From positions 248,001 to 312,000 of the forward strand of contig NZ_SMYO01000004.1 of NCBI RefSeq assembly GCF_004358205.1: a DNA stretch of 64,000 nt. The letters are read 5' to 3'. Below are positions 33,000-40,798 of this stretch, piece after piece (position 1 is the stretch's first letter; each line of letters begins with the position of its first letter). The DNA comes from Bacillus salipaludis. Its GTDB lineage: Bacteria; Bacillota; Bacilli; Bacillales_B; DSM-18226. Under the pieces are notes generated by a model. That model searched no databases and was not told the DNA's origin. It saw nothing but the letters and a program-made list of their open reading frames with translations. The position numbers were made by a program, and so were the translations under genes.

Positions 33000-34373
33000 A
33001 TGAATTTAACTTTAGATGACTCCATTCTTTTAAAGCATATTTTAGAGCATTCTTTTGATGAAATCTTTATTGCGGATGCATCGGGAATGGTTTTATATAC
33101 AAGCCAATCTACTGAAAAGGTATTTGGAATTCCTAGTGAGCAAATTGTGAATCATAATATTTTTGAACTAGAAAATCAGGGAATGTTTTCGCCATCAGTA
33201 ATTGCGAATGTCTTGAGAACCCAAAAAAAAGATACGTTAATCCAAGAAACGAAGCATAATAGAAAACTCATAATCTCAGGTTATCCAATTTATGACTCAA
33301 CAGGCGAATTAGTTGGAGCATTGAGTGTTTCAAGGGATGTTACAGAATTTGAATACTTAAAAAAAGAAAATGAGCAGGTTGCTAAGGCATTGAAATTATA
33401 TCAAGAAGAGATTGCAAAATTAAAAAAACAAGCGGCAAATCCATTCTTTCTTCGTAACAGCAAAATGGAAAAAGTTTTTGATATTGTATCAAAAGTGACC
33501 AATCTAAGTGTTACGGTCCTACTAGAAGGGGAGTCCGGGGTAGGTAAAAATCATATTGCCCATATGATTCATCAAATGTCTACAAAAGAAAATCATCCGT
33601 TTATTGAAGTAAACTGTGGTGCGATACCTGAGTCCCTATTTGAGTCGGAACTATTTGGGTATGAGGAAGGAGCATTTACCGGTTCTAAAAAAGGCGGTAA
33701 AAAAGGGTATTTTGAGGCAGCAGGGGAAGGTACATTGTTTCTCGATGAAATTGGTGAATTGCCAATGAATCTTCAAGTGAAATTGCTTTCTGTATTGCAG
33801 AACCAAACGTTAATGAGACTAGGCGGTAGTAAAAAAGTTGAGGTAAAGTGCAGAATCATTTGTGCTACAAATCAAAACTTAGAAATCTTAATTAAAGAAA
33901 GGAAATTCAGAGAAGATTTATATTACCGAATCAATGTAGTTAAAATTGAGATCCCACCCCTTAGGGAACGAAAGGAAGAAATCATTCCACTCATTTATAA
34001 GATTACAGAGGAAATGAATCGAAAGTATGAAATGAATAAACATTTTACCCCGGCAATGATTGCATGGTTAAGTCAACAAATCTGGCCGGGAAATGTTAGG
34101 GAATTAAGGAACTATATTGAGAAAAAGATTATCACTTCAAGTGGCATTGAAATAGGTATTGAAGTAGAGGATGAAGAGGATCAAAACAAAATGATTACAG
34201 AATCCAATGAAATGACTTTAAATGATTATATAGAAACAATAGAAAAGGAATATATTGTCCGGATGTATCAGAAATTTCCTAGCAGTATTAAACTTGCTGA
34301 AAAATTGGGGATTAGTCAATCCACTGCCAATCGGAAAATAAGGAAGTATGTTGATGGGGGTAGTCAGTTTTGA
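33000..34373 (+). CDS. Sigma-54-dependent transcriptional activator with PAS domain
   Basis: Enhancer-binding protein (457 aa). An N-terminal PAS sensor domain (about 10-115, FDEIFIADASGMVLYTSQSTEKVFG) is followed by a short coiled coil (about 115-140). The AAA+ domain (about 150-370) has Walker A GESGVGKN, the sigma-54 loop GAFTGS (usual GAFTGA), Walker B GTLFLDEIGELP, and the arginine finger region FREDLYYRINV. A Fis-type HTH lies at the C-terminus (KLAEKLGISQSTANRKIRK). Start ATG 33000 has AGGTGA just upstream; GTG 32991 has no site. It sits before a sigma-54 promoter and the ureohydrolase operon, so it probably senses a substrate of that pathway. Confidence 0.92.
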   Translation: MNLTLDDSILLKHILEHSFDEIFIADASGMVLYTSQSTEKVFGIPSEQIVNHNIFELENQGMFSPSVIANVLRTQKKDTLIQETKHNRKLIISGYPIYDSTGELVGALSVSRDVTEFEYLKKENEQVAKALKLYQEEIAKLKKQAANPFFLRNSKMEKVFDIVSKVTNLSVTVLLEGESGVGKNHIAHMIHQMSTKENHPFIEVNCGAIPESLFESELFGYEEGAFTGSKKGGKKGYFEAAGEGTLFLDEIGELPMNLQVKLLSVLQNQTLMRLGGSKKVEVKCRIICATNQNLEILIKERKFREDLYYRINVVKIEIPPLRERKEEIIPLIYKITEEMNRKYEMNKHFTPAMIAWLSQQIWPGNVRELRNYIEKKIITSSGIEIGIEVEDEEDQNKMITESNEMTLNDYIETIEKEYIVRMYQKFPSSIKLAEKLGISQSTANRKIRKYVDGGSQF

Positions 34374-34376
34374 CTA
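34361..34376. promoter_or_regulatory. Upstream activating site of the ureohydrolase operon
   Basis: TAGTCAGTTTTGACTA, a palindrome matching the two sites before the activator gene at 14 or 13 of 16 positions. It overlaps the activator stop codon and lies about 67 bp upstream of the -24 element, a normal distance for an enhancer site. Confidence 0.75.
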
Positions 34377-34440
34377 TAAATTATCTGCTGCCCGTAATTT
34401 ATACCTTACATAATCATGAATAAGTTCATCCCAGTAAAGA

Positions 34441-34458
34441 TTGGCATGAAAGTTGCAT
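34441..34458 (+). promoter_or_regulatory. Sigma-54 (-24/-12) promoter
   Basis: TTGGCATGAAAGTTGCAT: GG at 34443-34444 and GC at 34455-34456, separated by exactly 10 bp. Matches the TGGCAC-N5-TTGCA consensus with one substitution. It drives the ureohydrolase-permease pair. Confidence 0.9.
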
Positions 34459-34494
34459 TATTTTTAGTGAAAATCTAAAAAGGAGGCATATTAC

Positions 34495-35487
34495 ATGTCA
34501 AATCAGGATGAAAAGCAATTTTTGAATTTACCTTTTACGGGAATCAGTACATTTGGAAAATACCCTGTTTGCCCAAATCTAAATGAATTGGATGCAGATG
34601 TTGCAGTCATTGGTGTTCCAAATGATATGGGTACGCAATGGAAATCCGGTGCAAGAATGGGTCCAAGGGGGATTCGTGAAGGTTCAACGCTTTATAGCTT
34701 TGGGTTAAATGGTGCCTATGATATCGAAAAAGATATTACGTATTTGGGGCCAAAATGGAAAGTAGTTGATTGCGGAGATGTTGATATGGTACATGGTGAT
34801 ATTATCCAGTGTCATGAAAATACTGAAGAAGCCATTAGGAAGATTGTTTCAAAAGGAGCCATGCCGGTTGTCTTAGGCGGGGATCATTCGATTTCAATTC
34901 CCGTCGGAAAAGGGTTAGAGGATTTAGGACCTTTTCATGTCATTCAAATCGATGCTCATTTAGATTGGGCAGACCATCGTTCCGGGCAGCGGCTTGGTCA
35001 TGGAAGCTGCATACGGCGTTTATCTGAAATGGATCATGTTCAGAAAATTTTTCAATTTGGGATTCGTGGAATTAGCAGCAGTTTAAAGGAAGATGTAGAT
35101 GCTGCCCGAGAATATGGCAGTGTCATCTTATCACCGAGGAAAATGAGAAAAATGGGATTTGAAAATGTGTTGGAGCTGATTCCGGAGGGAGAGAAATATT
35201 ACATCACCATTGATATTGATGGATTAGATCCTTCCGTAGCGCCGGGAACAGGTACACCTTCTCCTGGAGGATTTATATACGATGAAGTTAATGAATTGCT
35301 TGAAGGAATTGCGAAAAGAGGAAAGGTAATTGGTTTCGATTTAGTTGAAGTAGCCCCTCCCTATGATTCTGCAGGAATGACAGGGCAAGTAGGCGCGCGC
35401 CTGGCATTGGACTTGCTTAGTTTTGTTTTAAAAGAAAGAGAAATTGATGAGGAAAGCAAAGCGAAAAAGGAAGAAATTCATACTTAA
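34495..35487 (+). CDS. Ureohydrolase (agmatinase/arginase family)
   Basis: A 330-residue binuclear-metal ureohydrolase, releasing urea from a guanidino compound. The three metal signatures are intact: GGDHSISIP near residue 128, IDAHLDWADH near 151, and ITIDIDGLDPSVAPGTGTPSPGG near 240. The N-terminal IGVPNDMGTQWKSGARMGPRGIRE is typical of agmatinase and guanidinobutyrase groups. The substrate cannot be read from sequence; agmatine, guanidinobutyrate, guanidinopropionate or another guanidine compound are possible. Being paired with an NCS1 permease and a dedicated sigma-54 activator, it looks like a nutrient-scavenging enzyme rather than polyamine-biosynthetic SpeB. AAAAGGAGG site. Confidence 0.88.
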   Translation: MSNQDEKQFLNLPFTGISTFGKYPVCPNLNELDADVAVIGVPNDMGTQWKSGARMGPRGIREGSTLYSFGLNGAYDIEKDITYLGPKWKVVDCGDVDMVHGDIIQCHENTEEAIRKIVSKGAMPVVLGGDHSISIPVGKGLEDLGPFHVIQIDAHLDWADHRSGQRLGHGSCIRRLSEMDHVQKIFQFGIRGISSSLKEDVDAAREYGSVILSPRKMRKMGFENVLELIPEGEKYYITIDIDGLDPSVAPGTGTPSPGGFIYDEVNELLEGIAKRGKVIGFDLVEVAPPYDSAGMTGQVGARLALDLLSFVLKEREIDEESKAKKEEIHT

Positions 35488-35522
35488 TATTATTCTCCAA
35501 ATTAAATAACGGAGGTATGTCG

Positions 35523-36917
35523 ATGAAAATAGAGACAAGAAGCATTGAGTATATTCCTGCGAATGAACGTCATGGAAAAGCGAAAGGATTATTTTCAGTT
35601 TGGTTTGCTGCTAATATGCATATTACCACGCTAGTAACTGGAGCATTGTGTGTTACGTTCGGTTTAAATCTTTTTTGGAGTGTTGTTGCAATTATCGTTG
35701 GTAATCTATCAGGAGCTATTTTTATGGCTTCCCATTCGGCACAAGGACCAAAACTTGGAATTCCACAAATGATTCAAAGCCGTGCGCAATTTGGTGTGAT
35801 TGGTGCAGTTATTCCCTTGCTTCTTGTTGTTTTTATGTACTTAGGCTTTTTTGCAAGTAGCGGATTGTTAGGAGCTCAAGTTTTGAGCAGTACATTAAAC
35901 ATCAATTTAACATTGAGTATTATTATCCTCAATATCATTACCTTTATCGTGACAATGATTGGCCACGATTTAATTCATAAAATGCAGAAATACTTGACAT
36001 GGGTATTTTTTATCGTTTTCGTCATAGCAACATTTATTGTCTTTAAATTACCAGTGCCGGCTGGAAGCTGGTCTCCGGCCAATTTTAATTTTGGGACATT
36101 TATGTTAGCTGTTAGTGTGGTTGCAACCTGGCAGATTTCTTTTGCGCCATATGTTGCTGACTACTCAAGGTATTTACCGGTGGATACCTCTTATTCAAAA
36201 ACCTTTTGGTATACGTATGCCGGGTCTGTTCTTGGAACTGGTTGGATGATGCTATTGGGAGTGTTTTTGACGACAGCGATTCCGGGTTTCCTAAACCACA
36301 CCGGTGCCAATTTAGCACACCAGTTTGGCAGCTTCTCATTTATCATGTTTGCCGTTATCCTCTTAGGTCAGCTCTCAATTAATGTGTTTAATTTATATGG
36401 TGCCTTTATGTCAACTGTAACCACCGTTGAGCCTTTTTCAAAAATTAAAGTAACGCCAAAGGTAAGATTTTTCTTTGTGTTTGGAATAGCAACAATTGGA
36501 ACAGTACTGGCCATTTTGGGGCAAGGGAATTTCTTATCGAATTTTATAAACTTTATATTATTTATCAGTTACTTCTTAATCCCATGGACAGCCATTAACC
36601 TCGTTGATTTTTATGTGTTGCGCCATGGCGAGTATAGTATTAAAGATATCTTTGATTTAAATGGGAAGTACGGGAAGGTTAACAAAATTACTGCTATATC
36701 ATTCTTGGCATCCATTATTGCTGAAGTGCCATTTATGAATACATCCCTCTATGTTGGACCGGCTGCCAAGGCAATGGGAGGAGCCGATCTTGCTTGGATT
36801 TTAGGAATAGTCGTCCCGGCTGTACTCTATTATGTTTTAATGAAAAGAAAATTGAGGGATATGCCTCAGTTTTCAATCCATCATGTTGAGAATGATACTT
36901 CTTCAAATTTAAATTAA
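35523..36917 (+). CDS. NCS1 family permease (cytosine/purine/allantoin type)
   Basis: Integral membrane transporter (464 aa) with about 12 hydrophobic segments. The N-terminal NERHGKAKGLFSVWFAANMH and the GNLSGAIFMASHSAQGPKLGIPQMIQSR block are typical of the CodB/PucI-like NCS1 group. ATG 35517 lies too close to ACGGAGG; ATG 35523 is well spaced. It is 35 bp behind the ureohydrolase in the same sigma-54 unit, so it probably imports that enzyme's substrate or a related nitrogen compound (inference). A strong terminator follows. Confidence 0.85.
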   Translation: MKIETRSIEYIPANERHGKAKGLFSVWFAANMHITTLVTGALCVTFGLNLFWSVVAIIVGNLSGAIFMASHSAQGPKLGIPQMIQSRAQFGVIGAVIPLLLVVFMYLGFFASSGLLGAQVLSSTLNINLTLSIIILNIITFIVTMIGHDLIHKMQKYLTWVFFIVFVIATFIVFKLPVPAGSWSPANFNFGTFMLAVSVVATWQISFAPYVADYSRYLPVDTSYSKTFWYTYAGSVLGTGWMMLLGVFLTTAIPGFLNHTGANLAHQFGSFSFIMFAVILLGQLSINVFNLYGAFMSTVTTVEPFSKIKVTPKVRFFFVFGIATIGTVLAILGQGNFLSNFINFILFISYFLIPWTAINLVDFYVLRHGEYSIKDIFDLNGKYGKVNKITAISFLASIIAEVPFMNTSLYVGPAAKAMGGADLAWILGIVVPAVLYYVLMKRKLRDMPQFSIHHVENDTSSNLN

Positions 36918-36926
36918 ATATCGGAT

Positions 36927-36975
36927 AAAAGGATAGAAAGCGGGAATGTAATATCCCGCTTTCTATCCTTTTTTG
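36927..36975 (+). terminator. Terminator of the ureohydrolase-permease operon
   Basis: A 19-bp perfect stem (36927-36945 with 36954-36972 region, GGATAGAAAGCGGGA arm) followed by six T. Confidence 0.92.
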
Positions 36976-37134
36976 TGTAGAAACAAATAAGTAAAATCAG
37001 GTCATTCGTTGAGGGAATATCCTCCTATATTTCCTCAAGTTTTGCCCTTTTGTTCTATTGAAGGATATTTTGGGGTTCGTTTTAATTAGTAAATGTCGAG
37101 AAGTGTCGAAAAAAGTTATTGAAGGAGGTATATA

Positions 37135-38184
37135 ATGATAAAACAACGTATACCATGGTTCGATAACGTAAAAGGCCTTTTAATATTTTTAGTAGTGTTT
37201 GGGCATTTTATTGAATCATATCGAAATCATTCACATCCGGGAATTATTCTATATCTTTACAATGTAATTTATTTTTTTCATATGCCATTATTCATTATGG
37301 TGAGTGGGTATTTCTTTCGTCCGCAAAAATTCAAACGGATTATTCAATTACTTTCAGTGTACCTAGTCTGGCAAATCGCGAACGGCTTCTTACAAAAATT
37401 AATTCAGGATCATTCTGTGGTCAATTTATCACCAGAAGGAAGAATATTTGATATCTTTGACCCGTATTGGACGCTCTGGTACTTACTTGGAATCGTCGTG
37501 TGGAGTATTGTTACGCCATACTTCTTGCGCCTGCGGTTTCCAATCATCATATCACTTATTTTTGCTGTTGCTATAAGTTATGTTGACCACGTACCATCTT
37601 GGTTCTCAATGAGAAAATTAGTGAATTTCTACCCGTTTTTCTTAATTGGCTATAGCCTTGCGAAGAAGAACGTTCTTATCAGCCTTAGCCAAAAAACGAA
37701 AATTTGGAAAATACCAATACGTTGGGGAGCCTTATCCATCGTGGCCGTATTCCTTGTTTTCATGATCTTTTTTAACCAATTGCCATCAGGGACAGAATTT
37801 TTATTTTTACGAAGCTCCTACAGCTTTTTTACTTGGTCAATCTTAAAGGGAGCAGTCATTCATCTAGCTTACTATGGAGTTGTTGTCGTCCTTTCCATAT
37901 CACTTATGCTGCTTGTTCCAAAGGAAAAGAAACTGGTTTTCTTTAATAAACTCGGAGTAAACTCCTTGTTTATTTACTTGATTCATACAAATATTGTCCG
38001 AGTATACCGCGAAATAGCACCGGAGCAGCTTGTCAGCCATAAAGGATTTGTCATTTTGGGAGCGATTCTATTTGCTTCAATTGTCTGCTGGCTGCTGACA
38101 AGAAAGTTTATTCTCAACCTATTCAAGCCAGTTATTTTGCCACGTTTAAACTGGATGATAAAGCAAAAAGAAATCCACTCATAA
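37135..38184 (+). CDS. Membrane acyltransferase 3 family protein
   Basis: A 349-residue polytopic protein of the acyltransferase-3 (OatA/NodX-like) family with about ten transmembrane segments. The N-terminal motif RIPWFDNVKGLLIFLVVFGH holds the conserved His at the end of the first helix. A second block, YFFHMPLFIMVSGYFF, is typical of the family. It would O-acylate a surface carbohydrate or similar acceptor, which is not known. GAAGGAGGT precedes the ATG. No extracellular SGNH domain is fused. It precedes the bcrC-like gene, which has its own promoter. Confidence 0.85.
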   Translation: MIKQRIPWFDNVKGLLIFLVVFGHFIESYRNHSHPGIILYLYNVIYFFHMPLFIMVSGYFFRPQKFKRIIQLLSVYLVWQIANGFLQKLIQDHSVVNLSPEGRIFDIFDPYWTLWYLLGIVVWSIVTPYFLRLRFPIIISLIFAVAISYVDHVPSWFSMRKLVNFYPFFLIGYSLAKKNVLISLSQKTKIWKIPIRWGALSIVAVFLVFMIFFNQLPSGTEFLFLRSSYSFFTWSILKGAVIHLAYYGVVVVLSISLMLLVPKEKKLVFFNKLGVNSLFIYLIHTNIVRVYREIAPEQLVSHKGFVILGAILFASIVCWLLTRKFILNLFKPVILPRLNWMIKQKEIHS

Positions 38185-38189
38185 ATGTT

Positions 38190-38218
38190 TTGCCATTTTA
38201 TGTCCAGGAAGGTATACT
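38190..38218 (+). promoter_or_regulatory. Promoter of the bcrC-like gene
   Basis: TTGCCA (38190-38195), 17-bp spacer, TATACT (38213-38218). No ECF-type TGAAAC/CGTC pair is seen here, although B. subtilis bcrC is ECF-controlled. Confidence 0.6.
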
Positions 38219-38268
38219 ATTTTGGTGGAAAAAGTTTTATTAAATAACTTTAGGTTGGGAGTAGGAAA

Positions 38269-38871
38269 ATGTCTCAATTAAATATTGAAGCCTTTCGTGC
38301 GATTAATAATCTCGGGAAGGACCATTCGTTTTTAGATCCAATTGCCGTTTTTCTTGCAGAATACATGCTATATTTTTTAATTTTAGGAATGTTAGTTTAT
38401 TGGTTTACTAGAACCGATAAAAACAGAATGATGATTATCTTGTCCGTTATTTCTGTAGCAGTGGCTGAAGTCATCGGAAAAATAGCCGGTAAGCTTTATT
38501 CGCATTATCAGCCGTTTGCAGAGCTGCCGCATGTTAATAAGCTTGTAAGCCATGCTGTAGATAATGCGTTTCCGAGTGACCACTCGATTATCTTTTTCTC
38601 AATATGTTTTTCAATCTTGTTGGTTCGCAAAAAAGAGGGTTGGTTATGGATTATTCTGGCCTGCTGTGTAGCCATCTCCCGTGTAATGGTTGGTGTTCAC
38701 TATCCTCTAGATGTAATAACAGGTGCTCTTATCGGAATCATTTCTGCTTTGTTTGTTTACTTGATTGCTCCAAAGCTTTCTTTCTTAAACAAACTGCTTG
38801 CTATTTATGAAAAAGTAGAAGGAGTCATTCTGCCAAAATCGAAATCTGGCGACAGAAATAAAAACTTTTAA
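38269..38871 (+). CDS. bcrC: Undecaprenyl-diphosphatase, PAP2 family (BcrC-like)
   Basis: Membrane phosphatase (200 aa) that recycles undecaprenyl pyrophosphate for cell-wall synthesis and gives bacitracin resistance in B. subtilis. The PAP2 motifs are PSDH (FPSDHSIIFF near residue 103) and SRxxxGxHxPxD (SRVMVGVHYPLDV near 145-157). The first motif normally ends in RP; here it reads YSHYQPF, with Gln for Arg. Five or six hydrophobic helices and a basic tail. Start ATG 38269 behind GGGAG. Confidence 0.85.
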   Translation: MSQLNIEAFRAINNLGKDHSFLDPIAVFLAEYMLYFLILGMLVYWFTRTDKNRMMIILSVISVAVAEVIGKIAGKLYSHYQPFAELPHVNKLVSHAVDNAFPSDHSIIFFSICFSILLVRKKEGWLWIILACCVAISRVMVGVHYPLDVITGALIGIISALFVYLIAPKLSFLNKLLAIYEKVEGVILPKSKSGDRNKNF

Positions 38872-38872
38872 T

Positions 38873-38912
38873 AAAAGAGGGCTGAAACTTTAAGTTTCAA
38901 GCCCTTTTTTAA
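38873..38912. terminator. Terminator between bcrC and the DUF2085 gene
   Basis: GGGCTGAAACT (38879-38889) pairs with AGTTTCAAGCCC (38893-38904, one bulged A). A-run before and T-run after let it serve both convergent genes. Confidence 0.85.
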
Positions 38913-39547
38913 GTTATCGTTAAAATCCATGAATGCAGGATGGATAGGATGGACAAAAAGGTTAAACTTGCAAATACCGAAAGAAACCATCTTAAATACT
39001 TGGAGCCCGTTCGTGAAAATAAAAATGATGCGCATAAACTAAACCAAATAACCACTGTCACAATGATGAAACCGTCCAGTAGATAATAGGGCAATACTCC
39101 CCCAAAAAATCCCATGCCTAAAATGCTGCTAATAACAATTGGCGAAACCAAATCCTTGCTCTTCATGATAACAGGCTCACTCGTCGCCTCAAGGCATTTT
39201 GTCGAAAGCAGGGGATAGAGAAAGTAAGGTAAGACGAGCCCAAAGCTTATTCCTGTCAGCAGCCTTCGAATATTGCTTGATTCAAATAACTGCAAATAAG
39301 ATCCCAATCCGTCAATCATCAATGGAACAAGAAATAACAAAAGGAACAAGCTTGTTTTTACAGAAGGGATGGTTAAGCTTTTTTTCCTTTTAGTAAAATG
39401 CAAATAAATAAGGGATGAAAAGATCCCGATATAGATTCCTGTATCTCGGGCACAAACAGACAATGTTTCACCGGAAGCATGGAGTGAACGTTCCTCAAGC
39501 TGATGACAAATCGCTCTTCCTAAAAAATGAAATAATTCTTGAACCAT
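38909..39547 (-). CDS. DUF2085 membrane protein
   Basis: A 212-residue polytopic membrane protein. The N-terminal block AICHQLEERSLHASGETLSVCARDTGIYIG is the DUF2085 signature (CHQ...CARxTGIY). Two cysteines and a histidine may form a metal or redox site. About five to six hydrophobic helices follow. Function is unknown in the family. The final residues come within the bidirectional terminator. It points toward bcrC and away from the small membrane protein gene 60 bp upstream, which is on the same strand. Confidence 0.8.
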   Translation of the reverse strand: MVQELFHFLGRAICHQLEERSLHASGETLSVCARDTGIYIGIFSSLIYLHFTKRKKSLTIPSVKTSLFLLLFLVPLMIDGLGSYLQLFESSNIRRLLTGISFGLVLPYFLYPLLSTKCLEATSEPVIMKSKDLVSPIVISSILGMGFFGGVLPYYLLDGFIIVTVVIWFSLCASFLFSRTGSKYLRWFLSVFASLTFLSILSILHSWILTIT

Positions 39548-39606
39548 TGTTGTTACCCACTCCTAAAGAAAAACCCAATCCACAAGGTGAATTAGGTTCT
39601 AATGAT

Positions 39607-39828
39607 TTAATATCCGGACATAAAAGCAGGACCAATTGAAAGCGCGGATGCAGCAAACCAGCAAATACAACTTAAGACAATGGCGACAATTCCGACGATC
39701 AAGCAAGTTTTTCCAACTTGTTTCTTTTCAGGTTCCTGATCATTCAACCATATGATTCCTAAAATAATACCAACAACAGGAATAAAAAAGGACAAAATGT
39801 ATAGCAGGGCTTTAAGACCACCTGACAT
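39607..39828 (-). CDS. Small two-helix membrane protein
   Basis: A 73-residue protein with two hydrophobic segments (about 5-25 and 40-62) separated by a charged loop NDQEPEKKQVGK. The pattern (L)KALLYILSFFIPVVGIILGIIW resembles small membrane proteins often found as hypothetical genes in Bacillaceae; I do not assign a family. GGAGGT (minus strand, at 39838-39843) is well spaced for the ATG at 39828; an in-frame ATG six bases earlier is too close. Confidence 0.7.
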   Translation of the reverse strand: MSGGLKALLYILSFFIPVVGIILGIIWLNDQEPEKKQVGKTCLIVGIVAIVLSCICWFAASALSIGPAFMSGY

Positions 39829-39964
39829 CAGCATTCACCTCCATTAGTTTATGGAAATTTTCACATATGAAAATGTATGTTATGGAGTGGGGGATTTTGT
39901 CTGTCCATGATTTAAATTTATATTTTCGTTTTAGGGGCAAAAAAAAGAGACAGCATCTGTCTCT

Positions 39965-40291
39965 TTAAAGTGATAGGATATCTCCCTGCTTTAGGCCTAA
40001 TTGTGAAATTGCCCCTGCTGGAAGTTCAATAACGGAGTAGGCTTCCTTGATGGGCTTTACAAAACTCCAAGGTTTTAATCTTTCAACCACTTTTACAATT
40101 TCTCCTTTATGGCTTAGAAAAACAGCATCGATTTCAAAATGCATGAAACACATATGGATAGAATTACAAGGGGATATCCATAACCCCTCCTCGACCAACT
40201 GTTCTTTTCGAAACATTAGTCCTTTTAGTCTAGTAAAAAAAGAATCTGCAAGTTTAATAGAAAAAGGGATGGTTTTAATTAATGGCTCCAT
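39965..40291 (-). CDS. DUF192 family protein
   Basis: A 108-residue DUF192 protein. Family motifs: ADSFFTRLKGLMFRK, the CNSIHMCFMHFEIDAVFL block, VERLKPWSFVKP and VIELPAGAISQLGLKQGD. The family has a small beta-fold of unknown function and is often exported; here no signal peptide is seen. AGGAGAG on the minus strand fits the ATG at 40291 better than the one at 40309. It is divergent from the Tad pilus operon and shares its 280-bp intergenic region. Confidence 0.85.
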   Translation of the reverse strand: MEPLIKTIPFSIKLADSFFTRLKGLMFRKEQLVEEGLWISPCNSIHMCFMHFEIDAVFLSHKGEIVKVVERLKPWSFVKPIKEAYSVIELPAGAISQLGLKQGDILSL

Positions 40292-40340
40292 TTTATACTC
40301 TCCTATCATTCAATTTGTTCGATATATTGAATATACAATA

Positions 40341-40529
40341 AGAACGATTCGTTCTCAATAATGAAAAATGTTGAATAGTGTCGTTTTTTATTTAGAACAA
40401 AAATAGGAAAAACTATTTACATTTCGGGACAATGGTACTATTATTAACTCAAGGGTTGTTCATTAAAAAGAACAAACAACAAAGAAATATAGAACAATTA
40501 GGTCGCAAGCATTGTTCGATACAGTGAAC
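40341..40529. promoter_or_regulatory. Cluster of GAAC/GTTC half-sites upstream of flp (SinR-like boxes)
   Basis: AGAACGATTCGTTCT (40341-40355), TTGTTC-N8-GAACAA (40456-40475), GAACAAT-N12-ATTGTTC (40492-40517) and GTTC-N8-GAAC (40514-40529). An exact SinR-type GTTCTTT is on the minus strand at 40467-40473. The sites flank and follow the predicted flp promoter. A SinR-like regulator is encoded at the end of the operon. Confidence 0.55.
40416..40444 (+). promoter_or_regulatory. Promoter of the Tad pilus operon
   Basis: TTTACA (40416-40421), 17-bp spacer, TATTAT (40439-40444), about 125 bp upstream of flp, leaving a long leader with inverted repeats. Confidence 0.55.
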
Positions 40530-40569
40530 TAATCTTAAAAACTAACAAAATATTTAGGAGGAATGAAAC

Positions 40570-40728
40570 ATGTTGAAAAAAATTAAAAATCTAGTAGTAC
40601 AAGAAGAAGGACAAGCATTAACGGAGTATGGGTTGGTTATTGGTTTGATTGCCGTTGGTTGTGTTGTTGCTCTAGGTGCTTTTAAAGATAAAATTGTAGC
40701 ACTTTTTAATGGGATTAGTTTTAAATAA
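40570..40728 (+). CDS. flp: Flp-type prepilin
   Basis: A 52-residue class III prepilin. A basic leader MLKKIKNLVVQEEG is cut after Gly14. The mature pilin starts QALTEYGLVIGLIAVG with Glu at +5 and Tyr at +6, the Flp signature, and then has one hydrophobic helix and a short polar end. GGAGG at 40557-40561 precedes ATG 40570. It is the first gene of the Tad operon. A hairpin directly after it probably keeps pilin mRNA more abundant than the assembly genes. Confidence 0.92.
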   Translation: MLKKIKNLVVQEEGQALTEYGLVIGLIAVGCVVALGAFKDKIVALFNGISFK

Positions 40729-40741
40729 TTAAATTAAAAAT

Positions 40742-40775
40742 CCCTGCTTTTCAGACATGAGAAGCAGGGTTTATT
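40742..40775 (+). terminator. Leaky terminator or processing hairpin after flp
   Basis: CCCTGCTT (40742-40749) pairs with AAGCAGGG (40762-40769), loop of 12 nt, followed by TTTATTTAT rather than a pure T-run. Partial read-through is needed for the downstream operon. Confidence 0.65.
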
Positions 40776-40798
40776 TATAAGGAAGGGGGAATAATATC

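Noticed and set aside
34495..35487. Naming the ureohydrolase speB or rocF
   Set aside because: Metal motifs are shared by the whole family; the permease and sigma-54 context suggests catabolism of an unknown guanidino compound.
39199..39639. Two plus-strand frames in the DUF2085 and small membrane protein region
   Set aside because: They are antisense shadows of minus-strand genes with good family motifs and ribosome sites.
40341..40355. LexA (SOS) box AGAACGATTCGTTCT
   Set aside because: The Bacillus LexA rule is GAAC-N4-GTTC; here the spacing is 5. SinR-like half-sites fit the context better.
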